Shown: in pieces, positions 52,413 through 62,228 of the stretch | Layout of the letters: every line of letters begins with the position of its first letter | Numbering within the stretch: position 1 is the first letter of the stretch | Assembly (NCBI GenBank): GCA_024762925.1 | Contig: JANTGM010000018.1 | Coordinates: 1 to 64,000 of the forward strand | Source: Kofleriaceae bacterium | GTDB lineage: Bacteria; Myxococcota_A; Polyangia; Haliangiales; Haliangiaceae | DNA: 64,000 bases | Direction of reading: 5' to 3' | Program-made: the position numbers and the translations under genes | Notes under the pieces: generated by a model | Told to the model about the DNA's origin: nothing | Databases searched by the model: none | Seen by the model: the letters and a program-made list of their open reading frames with translations, nothing else

Positions 52413-53894
52413 GTGGTGGCACCCGTCAAAGCCGGCGACATTCTCGCCGAGAAGTACTGTGTAGAACGCATTCTTGGAATTGGTGGCATGGGCGTTGTAG
52501 TGGCAGCGGAACACGTTGCACTGAAACAGAAAGTCGCTCTCAAATTCATGCTGCCAGATGCACTCAACGACGACGAAAGCGTTGAGCGTTTCATGCGGGA
52601 AGCACGAGCCGCCGTCCGACTTCGCAGCGAACATGTCGCACGCGTAATGGATGTGGGCTGCATGGAAAATGGGGCCCCGTACATCGTCATGGAGTTCCTA
52701 GAAGGCAAGGACATGGAGGATGTAATCCGCAAGGAAGCCCCCATGGGAGAGCCTGCTGCTGTCGACATGATCTTGCAAGCATGTATGGCTATGGCCGAAG
52801 CGCACAGCATTGGCATCGTGCACCGTGACCTAAAACCCGCGAACCTCTTTGTAACCCAGAGACCGGATGGGTCGCGGCAAGTAAAAGTCTTAGACTTTGG
52901 AATCTCGAAAATCCAGGATTCTGCGCAAAACGTCAGTCACACGAAGAGCTCGATGGCGATGGGCTCCCCCGGCTATATGGCTCCCGAACAGATGCGTTCT
53001 GCGAAACACGCCGACCACCGTGCAGACATTTGGGCGCTAGGAACAATTCTGTACAAGATGCTGTCGAAGAAGCTGCCCTTCCACGCAGAGTCGGCACCAG
53101 AAATGTTCGCAGCAGTGCTCACAGGTGAGAGCATTCCGCTGCCCTCGGTTATGCCTGGGGTGAGTCCAGAACTTGCTGAGATCATCCACCGTTGCCTTGA
53201 GCGGGACCGGGAGCTTCGATACGACTCCGTGGCTGAGCTTGCCAAGGCACTCGCTCCGTTTGGCAACGATCGCGCCGCGCATATGGCTAAGTCGATTGCC
53301 AACGTTGGAGTCGCAGCCGCAATCGATGCAACCCCGGCGGGTGCCATGGACTTGAATGTCACGGCCCCCATGCGAAAGCCGCCCAAAGGCAGTGCTTCCG
53401 ATGCCGCCATGGCACCGACCCATGTCTCCGACTCTCAACCGCCCCAGCCTGCTCCAGACCTCGCCGCCAATCCCCTTACGACACGTCGAGCCTCAGCCGG
53501 CCAGGCCGTGGTCGCAGTCCCCGAGGCGAATACCCATCAAGGGACGCCGAGTCGTGGGCGGCTTGGCCTGATCATAGGTGCCGTGGGTGTTGTGGCGATT
53601 GCTGTGGTTGGCTCGCTGGTCCTGCTGGGAGGCGATGGCAAAGCCAATCCCGCAACGGCAGCCGAAGCACTTCCCTTTGATGCAGCCCCAAGCTTCGATG
53701 CTTCCGTGCCTGATGCGAGGGTCGAAGTCCCCGCAGTGGTCTTGCCCGCCGATGCTGCGCCGCCGCCCGATGCAGCTCTCAAACACCGACGTCCACGTGC
53801 AACTCGTCCAAAACCAAAGCCGAGCCCCGAGGTGAAGCCAAAACCACCAATCAAGCCCAAGCCCGATGACGACCCGTTTGGAACCATGCAATAA
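52413..53894 (+). CDS. Transmembrane Ser/Thr protein kinase
   Basis: 493 residues from a GTG at 52413. Kinase domain about 14-275: GIGGMGVVV (22-30), Lys44 in ALKF, Glu63, HRDLKPANLF (HRD 137-139), DFG at 161-163 and GSPGYMAPEQ. A disordered Ala/Pro-rich linker is followed by one transmembrane helix (about 385-405) and an extracytoplasmic tail with Asp/Ala and then Lys-Pro-rich sequence (KPKPSPEVKPKPPIKPKP) that might bind peptidoglycan or acidic polymers. The next gene, a TPR protein, starts seven bases later, so they form an operon with the lipoprotein gene behind it. Confidence 0.92.
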   Translation: MVAPVKAGDILAEKYCVERILGIGGMGVVVAAEHVALKQKVALKFMLPDALNDDESVERFMREARAAVRLRSEHVARVMDVGCMENGAPYIVMEFLEGKDMEDVIRKEAPMGEPAAVDMILQACMAMAEAHSIGIVHRDLKPANLFVTQRPDGSRQVKVLDFGISKIQDSAQNVSHTKSSMAMGSPGYMAPEQMRSAKHADHRADIWALGTILYKMLSKKLPFHAESAPEMFAAVLTGESIPLPSVMPGVSPELAEIIHRCLERDRELRYDSVAELAKALAPFGNDRAAHMAKSIANVGVAAAIDATPAGAMDLNVTAPMRKPPKGSASDAAMAPTHVSDSQPPQPAPDLAANPLTTRRASAGQAVVAVPEANTHQGTPSRGRLGLIIGAVGVVAIAVVGSLVLLGGDGKANPATAAEALPFDAAPSFDASVPDARVEVPAVVLPADAAPPPDAALKHRRPRATRPKPKPSPEVKPKPPIKPKPDDDPFGTMQ

Positions 53895-53901
53895 CCTCGC
53901 A

Positions 53902-54897
53902 ATGCGCAACCGACGCGTCTTCCCCATATTCCTCTTGCTTGCTTGGCTCGCGATCCCAAGTCACGGATACGCTCAAGACGCCGGCGAGCAGGCCACCGCG
54001 CAGGCGCTATTCGACGAAGGCATGAGGCTCTTTAGCGAGTCGAAGTTCGCCGAATCGTGCGCCAAGTTTGAAGCGAGTCTGAAGGTTGTCCCAGCCATGG
54101 GCACACGAGGAAAACTCGCAGAGTGCTACGAAAAAGTCGGACGCACCGCAAGCGCGTGGGCAGCCTACCGTGAGGTGGCAGTGCTCGCTCAGCGCGCTGG
54201 ACAACCCCGTCGTGCGCAGGTTGCAGGAGAGCGAGCGGAGCGATTGGAAGCGAACCTCTCATATCTCACGATCGCTGTGTCCGCTGAAGCAAAGATTGCT
54301 GGACTACAGATTACCCACAATGGAGTTTTACTTAGTGAAGGGGCCTATGGCACCGCGATCGCGACCGACCCGGGAACGCAGACCATTGTTGTGCAAGCAG
54401 AAGGTCATCAACAACAAACCCTCAATCACGAGGTTGTCGACGGTGAGCGAAGCAGCTTGCAGATTCCGGTTCTCGAAGCGCTCCCAAACGAGGTATCCAC
54501 GCCCCCAGTCGTTGTGAGCGAACCTGTCAAGACACAGCGTCAAAGCAACATCCGCAAGATTGCGGGCATCACGACGCTGGCTAGCGGTGGTGGACTGCTC
54601 GTTGTTTCGGCGGTCCTTGGCTTGACAGCTAAGAGCAACTACGACGCCGCCTTTGACGATGGCCTCTGTGACTCGGATAACCAGTGCACCCCCGCTGGAG
54701 TCACCGAAGTCGAAGACGCGCGTTCCCTTGCGAATCTTGGAACCGTTGTGGCCATCTCCGGGGTCGCGCTCATTGGCGCTGGCGCCTACCTCTGGCTGAG
54801 CTCTCCTAACTCTTCTGAGACAAGCAGCCATGCCATTCATCTAACACCGACTGCGACGCACCAGAATGTCGGCTTCTCCCTCAGCGGGCGGTTCTAG
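53902..54897 (+). CDS. Secreted TPR protein with C-terminal membrane helices
   Basis: 331 residues from the ATG at 53902 (an upstream frame to 53866 overlaps the kinase gene). The signal peptide of [20 protein letters not shown] ends near SHGYAQ. TPR-type helices ([39 protein letters not shown]) are followed by a PEGA-like beta segment ([17 protein letters not shown]) and two hydrophobic helices ([32 protein letters not shown]). The type is common downstream of Ser/Thr kinases in myxobacteria. Placed between kinase and lipoprotein genes in one operon; role not known. Confidence 0.82.
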   Translation: MRNRRVFPIFLLLAWLAIPSHGYAQDAGEQATAQALFDEGMRLFSESKFAESCAKFEASLKVVPAMGTRGKLAECYEKVGRTASAWAAYREVAVLAQRAGQPRRAQVAGERAERLEANLSYLTIAVSAEAKIAGLQITHNGVLLSEGAYGTAIATDPGTQTIVVQAEGHQQQTLNHEVVDGERSSLQIPVLEALPNEVSTPPVVVSEPVKTQRQSNIRKIAGITTLASGGGLLVVSAVLGLTAKSNYDAAFDDGLCDSDNQCTPAGVTEVEDARSLANLGTVVAISGVALIGAGAYLWLSSPNSSETSSHAIHLTPTATHQNVGFSLSGRF

Positions 54898-54901
54898 TTT
54901 C

Positions 54902-56188
54902 ATGGCTACCAAAACGTATTCAATTCTTCCCATTCTCTCCTTGTTGGCTGTCTCGGGCTGTGCACAACTCCTGGGTTTTGACGATGTCTCTGAGGCCAGC
55001 GATGCGGGACCTACAGTCGCCGATGCAGCCGCGGATGCCATGGTCGACCCGCTCGCCTGCGCGCTGGAAGAAATCACGCCAGCCCTTGGCACTTCAACGG
55101 GCAACACCGAAGCAAACACCAACGAGCGTGACCTCTCCTGTGGAAGCGTCGACTCCAATGACCTCTTGCTCGGTTGGCGAGCACCTGTCACCGACTACTT
55201 CGTCTTCACGACGATTGGTTCAAGTTTTGACACGGTCTTGGCTCTTTTTGATGGTTGTGATGGCGACGAGCTCTTTTGCAACAACAATGTCGGTCCGGGC
55301 AGCGAATCCGAACTGGTTGTGAAGCTTGAGCAAGACAGCGATGTTCTGGTGGCCATCGATGGTTTCGCCGGTGACACTGGTGATGTAACGCTAAGCGTCG
55401 AGCGCGTGTCCTGCCCCGATTCCGACCTTGAGGGTCAGACGTTTCCTTTGACGCTCACCACTGCGGGCTTTGGCGATGACTTTCAGGGGCAATGCGGAGG
55501 CGACCTACAAGAAGATCGAGCCTACCACTATGTTGCGCCAGCAGATGGCATGTATGCCTTCACTGCAATCGGCGAAGGACATAGTGCAATCGTCACTCTC
55601 ATCGATGGCTCGCGCTGCGAGGATCGCATCTTGGGATGCAATGCTGCCCCAGAGCCCCAGTTCACCTCGGAAGTGGTTCGTCGACTCTCGGCGGGACAAT
55701 CGGTCTCGGTCTTCGTTGATGGGGTCGAAGGAGCTGGTGCTTTTGATCTCGATATCAAGCAGGTTGCCACCACGTGTCCCTCCGAACCCCTTTCAGTCAA
55801 CACAGTTGTCCTAGGCGACTACGAAGCGCGCTCGATGTCATCGAGCTGCTCAACGGTGGAAGTTCGCAATGGCGTTAACATCAAGCAAGAGCTCAACGAC
55901 AAGACCTACCTCGTGAGTGTCCCCAGCGCAGGCAAAGGCTGCTTTGGTAGCTGTGACATCACAGTTGGTTCGAGCGGTGCCTTTAGTGTTGCGTTGCTTG
56001 AGGGATCCGATTGCAGCGGTGCCGAAGAGCAGTGTCTCCAGGGCGCAGAAGCCCCTGGTTCAACAACCCTCCAGGTCAGCATGGATGAGACAGAGATCAC
56101 AACACACACTCTCATTGTCACAGATCGCAACCCACTTGATGGGGGTGGCTTTACGGTAGAAATGCAGTGCTCCTTGGCTTGCGCCTAG
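54902..56188 (+). CDS. Lipoprotein, last gene of kinase operon
   Basis: 428 residues from the ATG at 54902, four bases after the previous stop (an overlapping upstream frame starts at 54866). Signal peptide MATKTYSILPILSLLAVSGC with lipobox, then an Asp/Ala linker. The body has three repeats of a beta-sandwich-like unit recognisable by F-D-T-V-L-A-L-F-D-G-C-D and V-A-I-D-G-F-A-G-D-T-G-D-V-T-L, similar to pre-peptidase C-terminal (PPC-like) domains of secreted proteins. About ten Cys probably form disulfides. Likely a surface protein linked to the kinase's signalling. Confidence 0.8.
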   Translation: MATKTYSILPILSLLAVSGCAQLLGFDDVSEASDAGPTVADAAADAMVDPLACALEEITPALGTSTGNTEANTNERDLSCGSVDSNDLLLGWRAPVTDYFVFTTIGSSFDTVLALFDGCDGDELFCNNNVGPGSESELVVKLEQDSDVLVAIDGFAGDTGDVTLSVERVSCPDSDLEGQTFPLTLTTAGFGDDFQGQCGGDLQEDRAYHYVAPADGMYAFTAIGEGHSAIVTLIDGSRCEDRILGCNAAPEPQFTSEVVRRLSAGQSVSVFVDGVEGAGAFDLDIKQVATTCPSEPLSVNTVVLGDYEARSMSSSCSTVEVRNGVNIKQELNDKTYLVSVPSAGKGCFGSCDITVGSSGAFSVALLEGSDCSGAEEQCLQGAEAPGSTTLQVSMDETEITTHTLIVTDRNPLDGGGFTVEMQCSLACA

Positions 56189-56224
56189 CGTAGCCCTATT
56201 TGGCAGTCATAAGAACACTTCCGA

Positions 56225-57847
56225 CTATGGCCGGTCAATCACGCTCTTGTGCCCACCGGCTTGGAGCTTGACGGTCTTGCGAAGACGGAGCGCTCCAGAA
56301 TCGGGGTGAATAAGCTCGATCACGTAGGTTCCTGGCGGATACCTCTTTTGCAGTTGAGGCGTTGCCCCAACATCCTTGCCATTGACGCGCACGAGCGCAT
56401 ACGGCTCTGCAGCGATCGTTAGCGTCCCGGTGCTCTCTTGCACAACAGCAAGAACAGGTGGGTCTGGAGCTGGAGTGTCTTTCTCGGGCGGCTTGCTCGC
56501 TCGACCTCCGCGCGATTTCTTGGGCTTGCGAGCGACCCCGCTATCTGGCTCGCTCTTGGCCACGATGATGGATGCATCCAGCAGGATATCCCCAGTGCGT
56601 GCACTTCCAGCATCCAATTCAGAATAACTCTGTTCTCGAGACGCATCGATTTCCGATGCTGCCAGAGTGCGCTCAGCCGACGAATCCGTCTGTAGCAAGG
56701 ACCACGAAATTCCTGCCACGAGCGCAACCACCGCGACAAGCACCAGTGCACCCATGGTTCGCCGCCTTGTTGGAGCAACCACTGGCGTCTCTAGCAAGGT
56801 ATCGCTCTCGCCAAGACGTGCTTCAGCCTCAGCGATCGCCGCAGCGGGAAGGGTTTGCTGGCCTGTGGCTCGCCCAACTCGGGGCATAGAAGCCCCGTCG
56901 GCAAGAACATCACGCAGCCAAGTTCGATGTGCCTCGCGCCTTTCCGACAACGCTACATCTGCGAAGTCCGCAATGCTCGGTGCAGAGACCTCCAAAGCGA
57001 GCTGCTCAAGTGCATCCGCCATTTCACCAGCGCTTTGAAATCGCTCTTCAACAGAACGCGACAACGCTCGCATGACAATCTCATCGAGCCCATCTGGAAG
57101 CTGGCCTGCAACCCGCGACGGTGGCACCAATTCTTGTTCGTCAACCGCAAGTGCGATCGCGAAGATCGAGTCTCCGCCAAAGAGGTTTTGCCCCGTGAGC
57201 AGCTCCCAAAGAACAACGCCTACCGACCACACATCGCTGCGATGGTCGACTCGCTTTCCTTTCACCTGCTCGGGAGAAAGGTATGGGGGCTTTCCTTTGA
57301 TGGTTCCAAACTCCGTCACTGGCGACTGCCGACCACGGACTAGCGCAATGCCAAAGTCCAGAACCTTCACATGACCGTCGTACGTGAGCATCAGATTGTC
57401 TGGGCTCACATCTCGATGAACCACCTCGAGTAGATTGCCTGCCAAATCTCGTAGCTCGTGCGCCGCATGCAAGGCCCGACACACTTGTGCGACAAGGCGC
57501 ATTGCCACACCAGGTGGTGTGCCCTCGTTCTTGAGATCGCTGAAGGCCACGCCCGGCACATACTCCATCGCCAGAAACAGCGTTTGCTCGTGTTCGCCGA
57601 AGTCATGCACCTGCGCAACGGCTGGGTGCTCCAGACGCGCCAAGAGCTGCGCCTCATCCAAAAACATCGTACGCAGCTCAGTGCGCTCGCTCAGTTCGCT
57701 TAGGATGGTCTTGATCGCTACAAGCTTTTCAAACCCACCCGTGCCGCGCTTTCTCGCAAGAAAGACTTTGCCCATCCCTCCAGACTTGATCTCGTAGACG
57801 AGTTCATAGTCCCCGAGCCGAGTCACCTCGGTGCCCTCAACTCTCAT
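56225..57847 (-). CDS. Transmembrane Ser/Thr protein kinase with PEGA domain
   Basis: 540 residues from the ATG at 57847, which overlaps the upstream gene's TGA by one base (TGATG). Kinase domain about 13-280: SGGMGKVF, Lys46 in AIKT, HRDVSPDNLM (HRD 144-146), DFG 164-166 and GKPPYLSPEQ. A transmembrane helix lies at about 365-388 (GALVLVAVVALVAGISWSLL), followed by a Ser/Asp/Lys-rich stretch and a C-terminal PEGA domain (ALVRVNGKDVGATPQLQKRY). Translational coupling to the FHA sigma-54 activator gene implies they act together: the kinase could phosphorylate a site bound by the FHA domain. Confidence 0.92.
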   Translation of the reverse strand: MRVEGTEVTRLGDYELVYEIKSGGMGKVFLARKRGTGGFEKLVAIKTILSELSERTELRTMFLDEAQLLARLEHPAVAQVHDFGEHEQTLFLAMEYVPGVAFSDLKNEGTPPGVAMRLVAQVCRALHAAHELRDLAGNLLEVVHRDVSPDNLMLTYDGHVKVLDFGIALVRGRQSPVTEFGTIKGKPPYLSPEQVKGKRVDHRSDVWSVGVVLWELLTGQNLFGGDSIFAIALAVDEQELVPPSRVAGQLPDGLDEIVMRALSRSVEERFQSAGEMADALEQLALEVSAPSIADFADVALSERREAHRTWLRDVLADGASMPRVGRATGQQTLPAAAIAEAEARLGESDTLLETPVVAPTRRRTMGALVLVAVVALVAGISWSLLQTDSSAERTLAASEIDASREQSYSELDAGSARTGDILLDASIIVAKSEPDSGVARKPKKSRGGRASKPPEKDTPAPDPPVLAVVQESTGTLTIAAEPYALVRVNGKDVGATPQLQKRYPPGTYVIELIHPDSGALRLRKTVKLQAGGHKSVIDRP

Positions 57848-59199
57848 CACGAATCGATGATATCGTGCTTTCGCAAGAGCGTTCGAAAGTGTCGGCGGTT
57901 TATTCCCGCGTGCTCTGCAGCGTGTGTGATGTTGCGCCCGAACCGCTCATAGACCTCGGCAAGATAGCGGACCTCGAACTCATCGTTCCACACCTCTTTG
58001 GCCTCCTTAAACGGCATAGAAGTATCGATCCTTGGACCACTTGCTGCCTCAACGGTACTTGCTTGTAGCCAAAGTTGGAGGTCTTCGAAGCGGCTCTTGC
58101 CCGGCCCGCTAAGAGCCCAGGCCCGCTCCAGAACATTGCGAAGTTCTCGGACATTTCCTGGCCAGGCGTGCTTCTGTAGGCGCTCCAAATTTGGGCCCGC
58201 AATCGGACCGGATGCGACGCCCCTACCTTCATAAAAACTCTTAACCAGAACAGCCAAGTCCTCAGGGCGATCTCGCAGCGGTGGAAGGTGAACGTGCACC
58301 ACGGCAAGGCGATAGTAGAGGTCAAAGCGAAACTCTCCACGCGCCACCATGTCGGCCAAGCGTCGATGTGTGGCTGCCACGACACGTGTGTTCACGTTGA
58401 CTCTGCGGTCGCTACCAACAGGCAAGACTGTTTGATCCTCCAGTACACGCAGGAGTTTCGTTTGGCATGACAGCGGCAGCTCGCCCAATTCATCTAGGAA
58501 TAACGTGCCGCCGCTAGCCTCAACGAAGGCACCTTTGCGGTCGCGGTTGGCACCAGTGAAGGCGCCGCGCAGATGGCCAAACAACTGAGAATCTAAGAGT
58601 TCTTCGCTCACAGCACTGCAATCAACCACAACAAGGGGAACACCAGCGCGCTCAGAGTGATCGTGCAGCGCGCGAGCAACGAGCTCCTTGCCGGTTCCGG
58701 ACTCGCCCTCAACGAGAACCGTCACATCGGTGGGCGCTGCAAGTTCAAGAATCGAGTACAGCTCGCGCATCGCGAGGCTCTTTCCCACCATCGCGCCAAA
58801 GCGGTCCCTCGGGCTCGGAGGCAGTACCGGGGTATCCGCAGCGAGAAGTTGTACATGCGTGTTCCCGAATACCACAGTAGAGCCGCCGGGAACCGCAATC
58901 GCCGAAATCCTCGACCCTTGCCAGAATGTCCCGTTGGTACTCCCAAGATCGCGAATGTGAATACCATCGGGGCCAGCGGTGAGCTCCGCATGCTCTCGGC
59001 TCACCTGTGGGTCCGTAAGAATCAAGTCACAATTCCGACCAGCGCCAATCCGAATTGGGCGAGCGCCGAGTGTGACCATGGCCCCCTTCCCATCGTCTGC
59101 CAATACACGGCATACCCAGCTACGAGGAGGTGCTTGGTCTTTGGCAGCCGTCATTACGAGCCCGGTCTGCATCAGCGTCTTTCGTGTGGGCTCTTGCAC
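57847..59199 (-). CDS. FHA-domain sigma-54-dependent transcriptional activator
   Basis: 450 residues if the GTG at 59199 is used; Met at 59172 or 59154 are alternatives. FHA domain at about 30-120 (RIGAGRNCDL, VSREHAEL, RDLGSTNGTF). AAA+ domain: Walker A GESGTGKE at 165-172, GAFTGA at 212-217, Walker [11 protein letters not shown] at 232-241, [12 protein letters not shown], and [10 protein letters not shown]. The C-terminus has a Fis-type helix-turn-helix (NITHAAEHAGINRRHFRTLL). Same architecture as the protein at 14779-16149 but only moderately similar. First gene of a two-gene operon with a Ser/Thr kinase; divergent from a lipoprotein gene. Confidence 0.93.
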   Translation of the reverse strand: MQEPTRKTLMQTGLVMTAAKDQAPPRSWVCRVLADDGKGAMVTLGARPIRIGAGRNCDLILTDPQVSREHAELTAGPDGIHIRDLGSTNGTFWQGSRISAIAVPGGSTVVFGNTHVQLLAADTPVLPPSPRDRFGAMVGKSLAMRELYSILELAAPTDVTVLVEGESGTGKELVARALHDHSERAGVPLVVVDCSAVSEELLDSQLFGHLRGAFTGANRDRKGAFVEASGGTLFLDELGELPLSCQTKLLRVLEDQTVLPVGSDRRVNVNTRVVAATHRRLADMVARGEFRFDLYYRLAVVHVHLPPLRDRPEDLAVLVKSFYEGRGVASGPIAGPNLERLQKHAWPGNVRELRNVLERAWALSGPGKSRFEDLQLWLQASTVEAASGPRIDTSMPFKEAKEVWNDEFEVRYLAEVYERFGRNITHAAEHAGINRRHFRTLLRKHDIIDS

Positions 59200-59203
59200 T
59201 GCA
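59188..59203 (+). promoter_or_regulatory. Weak candidate sigma-54 promoter for the FG-GAP lipoprotein gene
   Basis: GGGCTC at 59188-59193 and CTGCA at 59199-59203 have the ten-base GG to GC spacing, with 4 of 6 and 4 of 5 consensus matches. The ATG at 59235 lies 33 bases downstream of the -12 GC. The neighbouring FHA activator gene makes the location plausible, but the match alone is weak. Confidence 0.3.
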
Positions 59204-59234
59204 GAATGAACGCTATCACGTTAGGATGCCGTGA

Positions 59235-60959
59235 ATGCGTCTCCTGCTGCCACTTGCGACTCTATCGCTCATCTCCTGTGCCGACCCAAGTCTGAGCATC
59301 GAGTTCCTCGTGCCAAAGGAGTATCGGTCGCAAGTGGAAAGCGCCTCCCTCGCGATTGTGGTTCCACCGCAAGGCGCTCCATTTGATTGTGACGACATCG
59401 CGTTTGGACTCATTGATGATGAGCAGGTACGCGCCAATACCGTCGAAGAAGTACTCTTGCGCAACGGCACCAAGGCAGATCCTGGAAGCATTCCACGAGA
59501 GCAAGACAAACTCTTTGTGGCACTTGGCTATGATACTACCGGCGAAGAGTTGGTGGCGGGGTGTGCGCCATATGGCGTTATTGAGAACCAAGCAAAACTC
59601 GAACTGGCAGGCGAAGTCGTAACACTTGCTTCCATTCCCGAATTCGATCCACTACAGGTCGTAGCTCGTGTAACCGAGGTGCGAATTACCGACGGTCTGG
59701 GCCAGTTGGCGGCACAAGTCCCCGTGCGCTGGACAACGACGGCACCAGGAATTGCGCCAACTACCGTAAACGAACTGAGCAATCGAGACGGCGTTGTAAC
59801 GGTGCAAGTTGCCGAGCTTCCGCTTCCTGGCCCCGTCGCTGTGGATGTGCGAGCGCGCTGGGCGCGAAATGCTCCACCAATCATCACTGGCTTCAAGAAT
59901 CCATCACTCCTGTTTTCCGACACCCTTCCAAATGCCGACGCCGAAAGCGCTCGCAACCCGGATGAGATCTACCAAGTAGGACGAGTCGGCCCGAATGGCG
60001 AACAGGGGTTCGTCGCGATGAGCAGCCCTGAGGCGGGTCTATCGCGCCGCGCCTACGTTGCCTTCTATGACTCGGAGAGTGGCAGCTTCCAAACGCAAGT
60101 GAGTGTCCCACTGCCCCCCTCTGCGGCGAGTCTTGCACTCCTCACCGATGGAGATCGCGAGCGAGTCTTCACCACCAGCTCCACCGATATCATCGAGATT
60201 CTCAGTAACGGTTCGCTTGCGTTGACACCCTTCGGGAGCACCCTTCCCGTCATTCGACGTTTCCTCCCGCTGGGCAACTGCGACAACCCCGAAGACACAG
60301 AAGAACTCTTAGCCCTGCTATTTACGGGTAGCACGATTGCTCTTCGCGACGGCGAAGTCGTCGACTCAGTCTTCTCGGGCGAAGACGCGCCAGGCATCCC
60401 GCTTGCCAGTGGTTGTCTTAGCAGCGGCGAAACACTTCACCGTGCGGTTGTCTATGCGGGCTCCGGTGACGTAACACTTGTTGTCGATATCGATGGCCCA
60501 AGACAGACAACGATTGGCGTGATTCCCAGTGGCTTGTCGTTTAGTGAAAGCAGCGATGGCGAAGATGCACTGCTCATCGCAAATACGCTGGGCATCGAAG
60601 GCACTGATATCGTTCGATTTCGCATTGTTCCCGTTGACGATGACAAGCTCGATGTGGAGCTGATCACCAGCGACGCCACACCAACATTCGCACAGTCCAC
60701 TGCTAGCGGTGACTTTGATGGCGATGGCATCATCGACGTCTCGGCCGTTCTCGTTTTTGGCGACACGGGCGATGCGACCGACTATCGCCTCTACATTAGC
60801 CTGGGACTTGAAAGCTCAGTCGGTCGAGTCATTGGTCTCTCCGGGGCCAAGACAGGGCAGCGGCCGCGAATCTTCGTTCGCGACTTCAATCAAGATGGCC
60901 ACGACGACATCCTCATCGGCTCAGATGGCTCCTTCGAAGTCTTCTCAATGGCGCCGTAG
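59235..60959 (+). CDS. Lipoprotein with FG-GAP/VCBS-type repeats
   Basis: 574 residues. Signal peptide MRLLLPLATLSLISC with lipobox; TAGGA ribosome site nine bases upstream of the ATG. The N-terminal 200 residues are beta-rich (Ig-like), with an EVRITDGLGQLAAQVPVRWT segment. The rest resembles a beta-propeller: GDFDGDGIIDVSAVLVFGD and RDFNQDGHDDILIGSDG are classical calcium-binding FG-GAP/VCBS motifs. Likely a surface adhesion or carbohydrate/protein-binding lipoprotein. TAG stop. Divergent from the FHA activator gene, so it is a possible regulatory target. Confidence 0.82.
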   Translation: MRLLLPLATLSLISCADPSLSIEFLVPKEYRSQVESASLAIVVPPQGAPFDCDDIAFGLIDDEQVRANTVEEVLLRNGTKADPGSIPREQDKLFVALGYDTTGEELVAGCAPYGVIENQAKLELAGEVVTLASIPEFDPLQVVARVTEVRITDGLGQLAAQVPVRWTTTAPGIAPTTVNELSNRDGVVTVQVAELPLPGPVAVDVRARWARNAPPIITGFKNPSLLFSDTLPNADAESARNPDEIYQVGRVGPNGEQGFVAMSSPEAGLSRRAYVAFYDSESGSFQTQVSVPLPPSAASLALLTDGDRERVFTTSSTDIIEILSNGSLALTPFGSTLPVIRRFLPLGNCDNPEDTEELLALLFTGSTIALRDGEVVDSVFSGEDAPGIPLASGCLSSGETLHRAVVYAGSGDVTLVVDIDGPRQTTIGVIPSGLSFSESSDGEDALLIANTLGIEGTDIVRFRIVPVDDDKLDVELITSDATPTFAQSTASGDFDGDGIIDVSAVLVFGDTGDATDYRLYISLGLESSVGRVIGLSGAKTGQRPRIFVRDFNQDGHDDILIGSDGSFEVFSMAP

Positions 60960-61046
60960 CCAAGCACACTTCGCGACTGAAGTAGCCAACCACACTCCGC
61001 CTACTTCCGAATTAAGTAAACTTGGATCTCGGCCGATGAAGTCGTT

Positions 61047-62228
61047 GTGTACCTCGTGCAGTCACACGGCGTCTTCTACGAAGACGCACGTTTCATGGCC
61101 GCCTTCCCATCGGTGTGTCAAACAGCGACGGGCGAGCTGTTGCTGGTGTTTCGACGGGCACCTGATAGTCGCTGGCTTCTTGGTGCGGACTACGACCCAA
61201 ATCTGCTCAACGATGGCGATGACGAGGACGTGACGCCAGATCTTCACCGTCATCTCTTTCACTGGGATGCGCGCTCACAGCTCATCGCAATGCGCTTCGA
61301 TCAATCGCTACAACCAATCACCCCGCCTCGTGGTCTTAGCGTGGATGGGCAGTCGGCCGATCAAGATGCCTCATTGCTGCTCCTTGAGAGTGGAGAGATT
61401 CTGCTCTCCTCGTTCTCTTGGTATCCCATGCCTCCCGCCTTTGCGAAGCTGGTCCGCGCCTGGAATGGCAAGCCTTATGGGGGGGAGGGAAATACCGGCT
61501 GCAGCTACATTGCGTGGGGCAGCTACACGCGCTTGTTCGATGAGAGCATTGGCGCTTGGACCGAGCGTCAGTACCTTCCCAAGCTGCCCGGAGCCTTGCC
61601 CTTGGTTCCTGGGTTGCGTACCTCGCATGGCGGCTGTGTGCGAGGTCAAGCGGTGCTGCGCAACGGAGAAATTCTTATGCCAAGTTATAGTGAAGTAGAT
61701 GGCGCCTACTCTTCCCATCTCTTTGCATCAAGTGACAACGGCCGCACCTGGGCCTATCGCAGCCAGATGGCGAGCCATGAGACACTCAACCTCTACGAGC
61801 CGTCCCTAACCCTCTGCGCTGACGGCACACTCATCGCCTGGATTCGAACCGACCACAGCGAAGACCGCATGGCCAGCGCTCGCTCCAACGATGGCGGCTA
61901 CACTTGGCAAGCTTGCCAAGTCCACGACGCAATCGGGCACCCTGCTCATGGACTCCGACTCCGAAATGGCAAGATTCTATTGACGTACGGCTACCGACAT
62001 GAGGGTTTTGGGGTGCGTGCGCGTCTCTTGAACGAAGCAGGTGACAACATCGACCAAGCCCTCGAGTTTGTCATTCGTGACGACGGCCATTGCACCGACC
62101 TCGGCTATCCGTGGGCCCTGGAACTCGACGATGGCAGAGTTCTGATCGTCTACTACTTCACAACGAAAAACGGAACTCGGAATATTTCTTACAGCACACT
62201 CAATCTAGATCCCAATCCACTTCGCTGA
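61047..62228 (+). CDS. Sialidase-like (BNR repeat) protein
   Basis: 393 residues from a GTG at 61047. Six-bladed-propeller character with two Asp boxes, SSDNGRTWAYRS and SNDGGYTWQACQ, and FRRAPDSRWLLGADY and RTDHSEDRMASARS resembling sialidase active-site strands. Similar proteins are annotated as exo-alpha-sialidase or glycosyl hydrolase of the sialidase superfamily. No signal peptide is seen, so it is probably cytoplasmic or the true start is missed. Enzyme activity is not proven. The TGA stop overlaps the convergent oxidoreductase gene by 29 bases. Confidence 0.8.
   Translation: MYLVQSHGVFYEDARFMAAFPSVCQTATGELLLVFRRAPDSRWLLGADYDPNLLNDGDDEDVTPDLHRHLFHWDARSQLIAMRFDQSLQPITPPRGLSVDGQSADQDASLLLLESGEILLSSFSWYPMPPAFAKLVRAWNGKPYGGEGNTGCSYIAWGSYTRLFDESIGAWTERQYLPKLPGALPLVPGLRTSHGGCVRGQAVLRNGEILMPSYSEVDGAYSSHLFASSDNGRTWAYRSQMASHETLNLYEPSLTLCADGTLIAWIRTDHSEDRMASARSNDGGYTWQACQVHDAIGHPAHGLRLRNGKILLTYGYRHEGFGVRARLLNEAGDNIDQALEFVIRDDGHCTDLGYPWALELDDGRVLIVYYFTTKNGTRNISYSTLNLDPNPLR

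Noticed and set aside
60979-61007. GAAGTAG ... CTACTTC inverted repeat after the FG-GAP lipoprotein gene
   Set aside because: Only seven pairs with a 15-base loop and no T-run, so not convincing as a terminator or operator.
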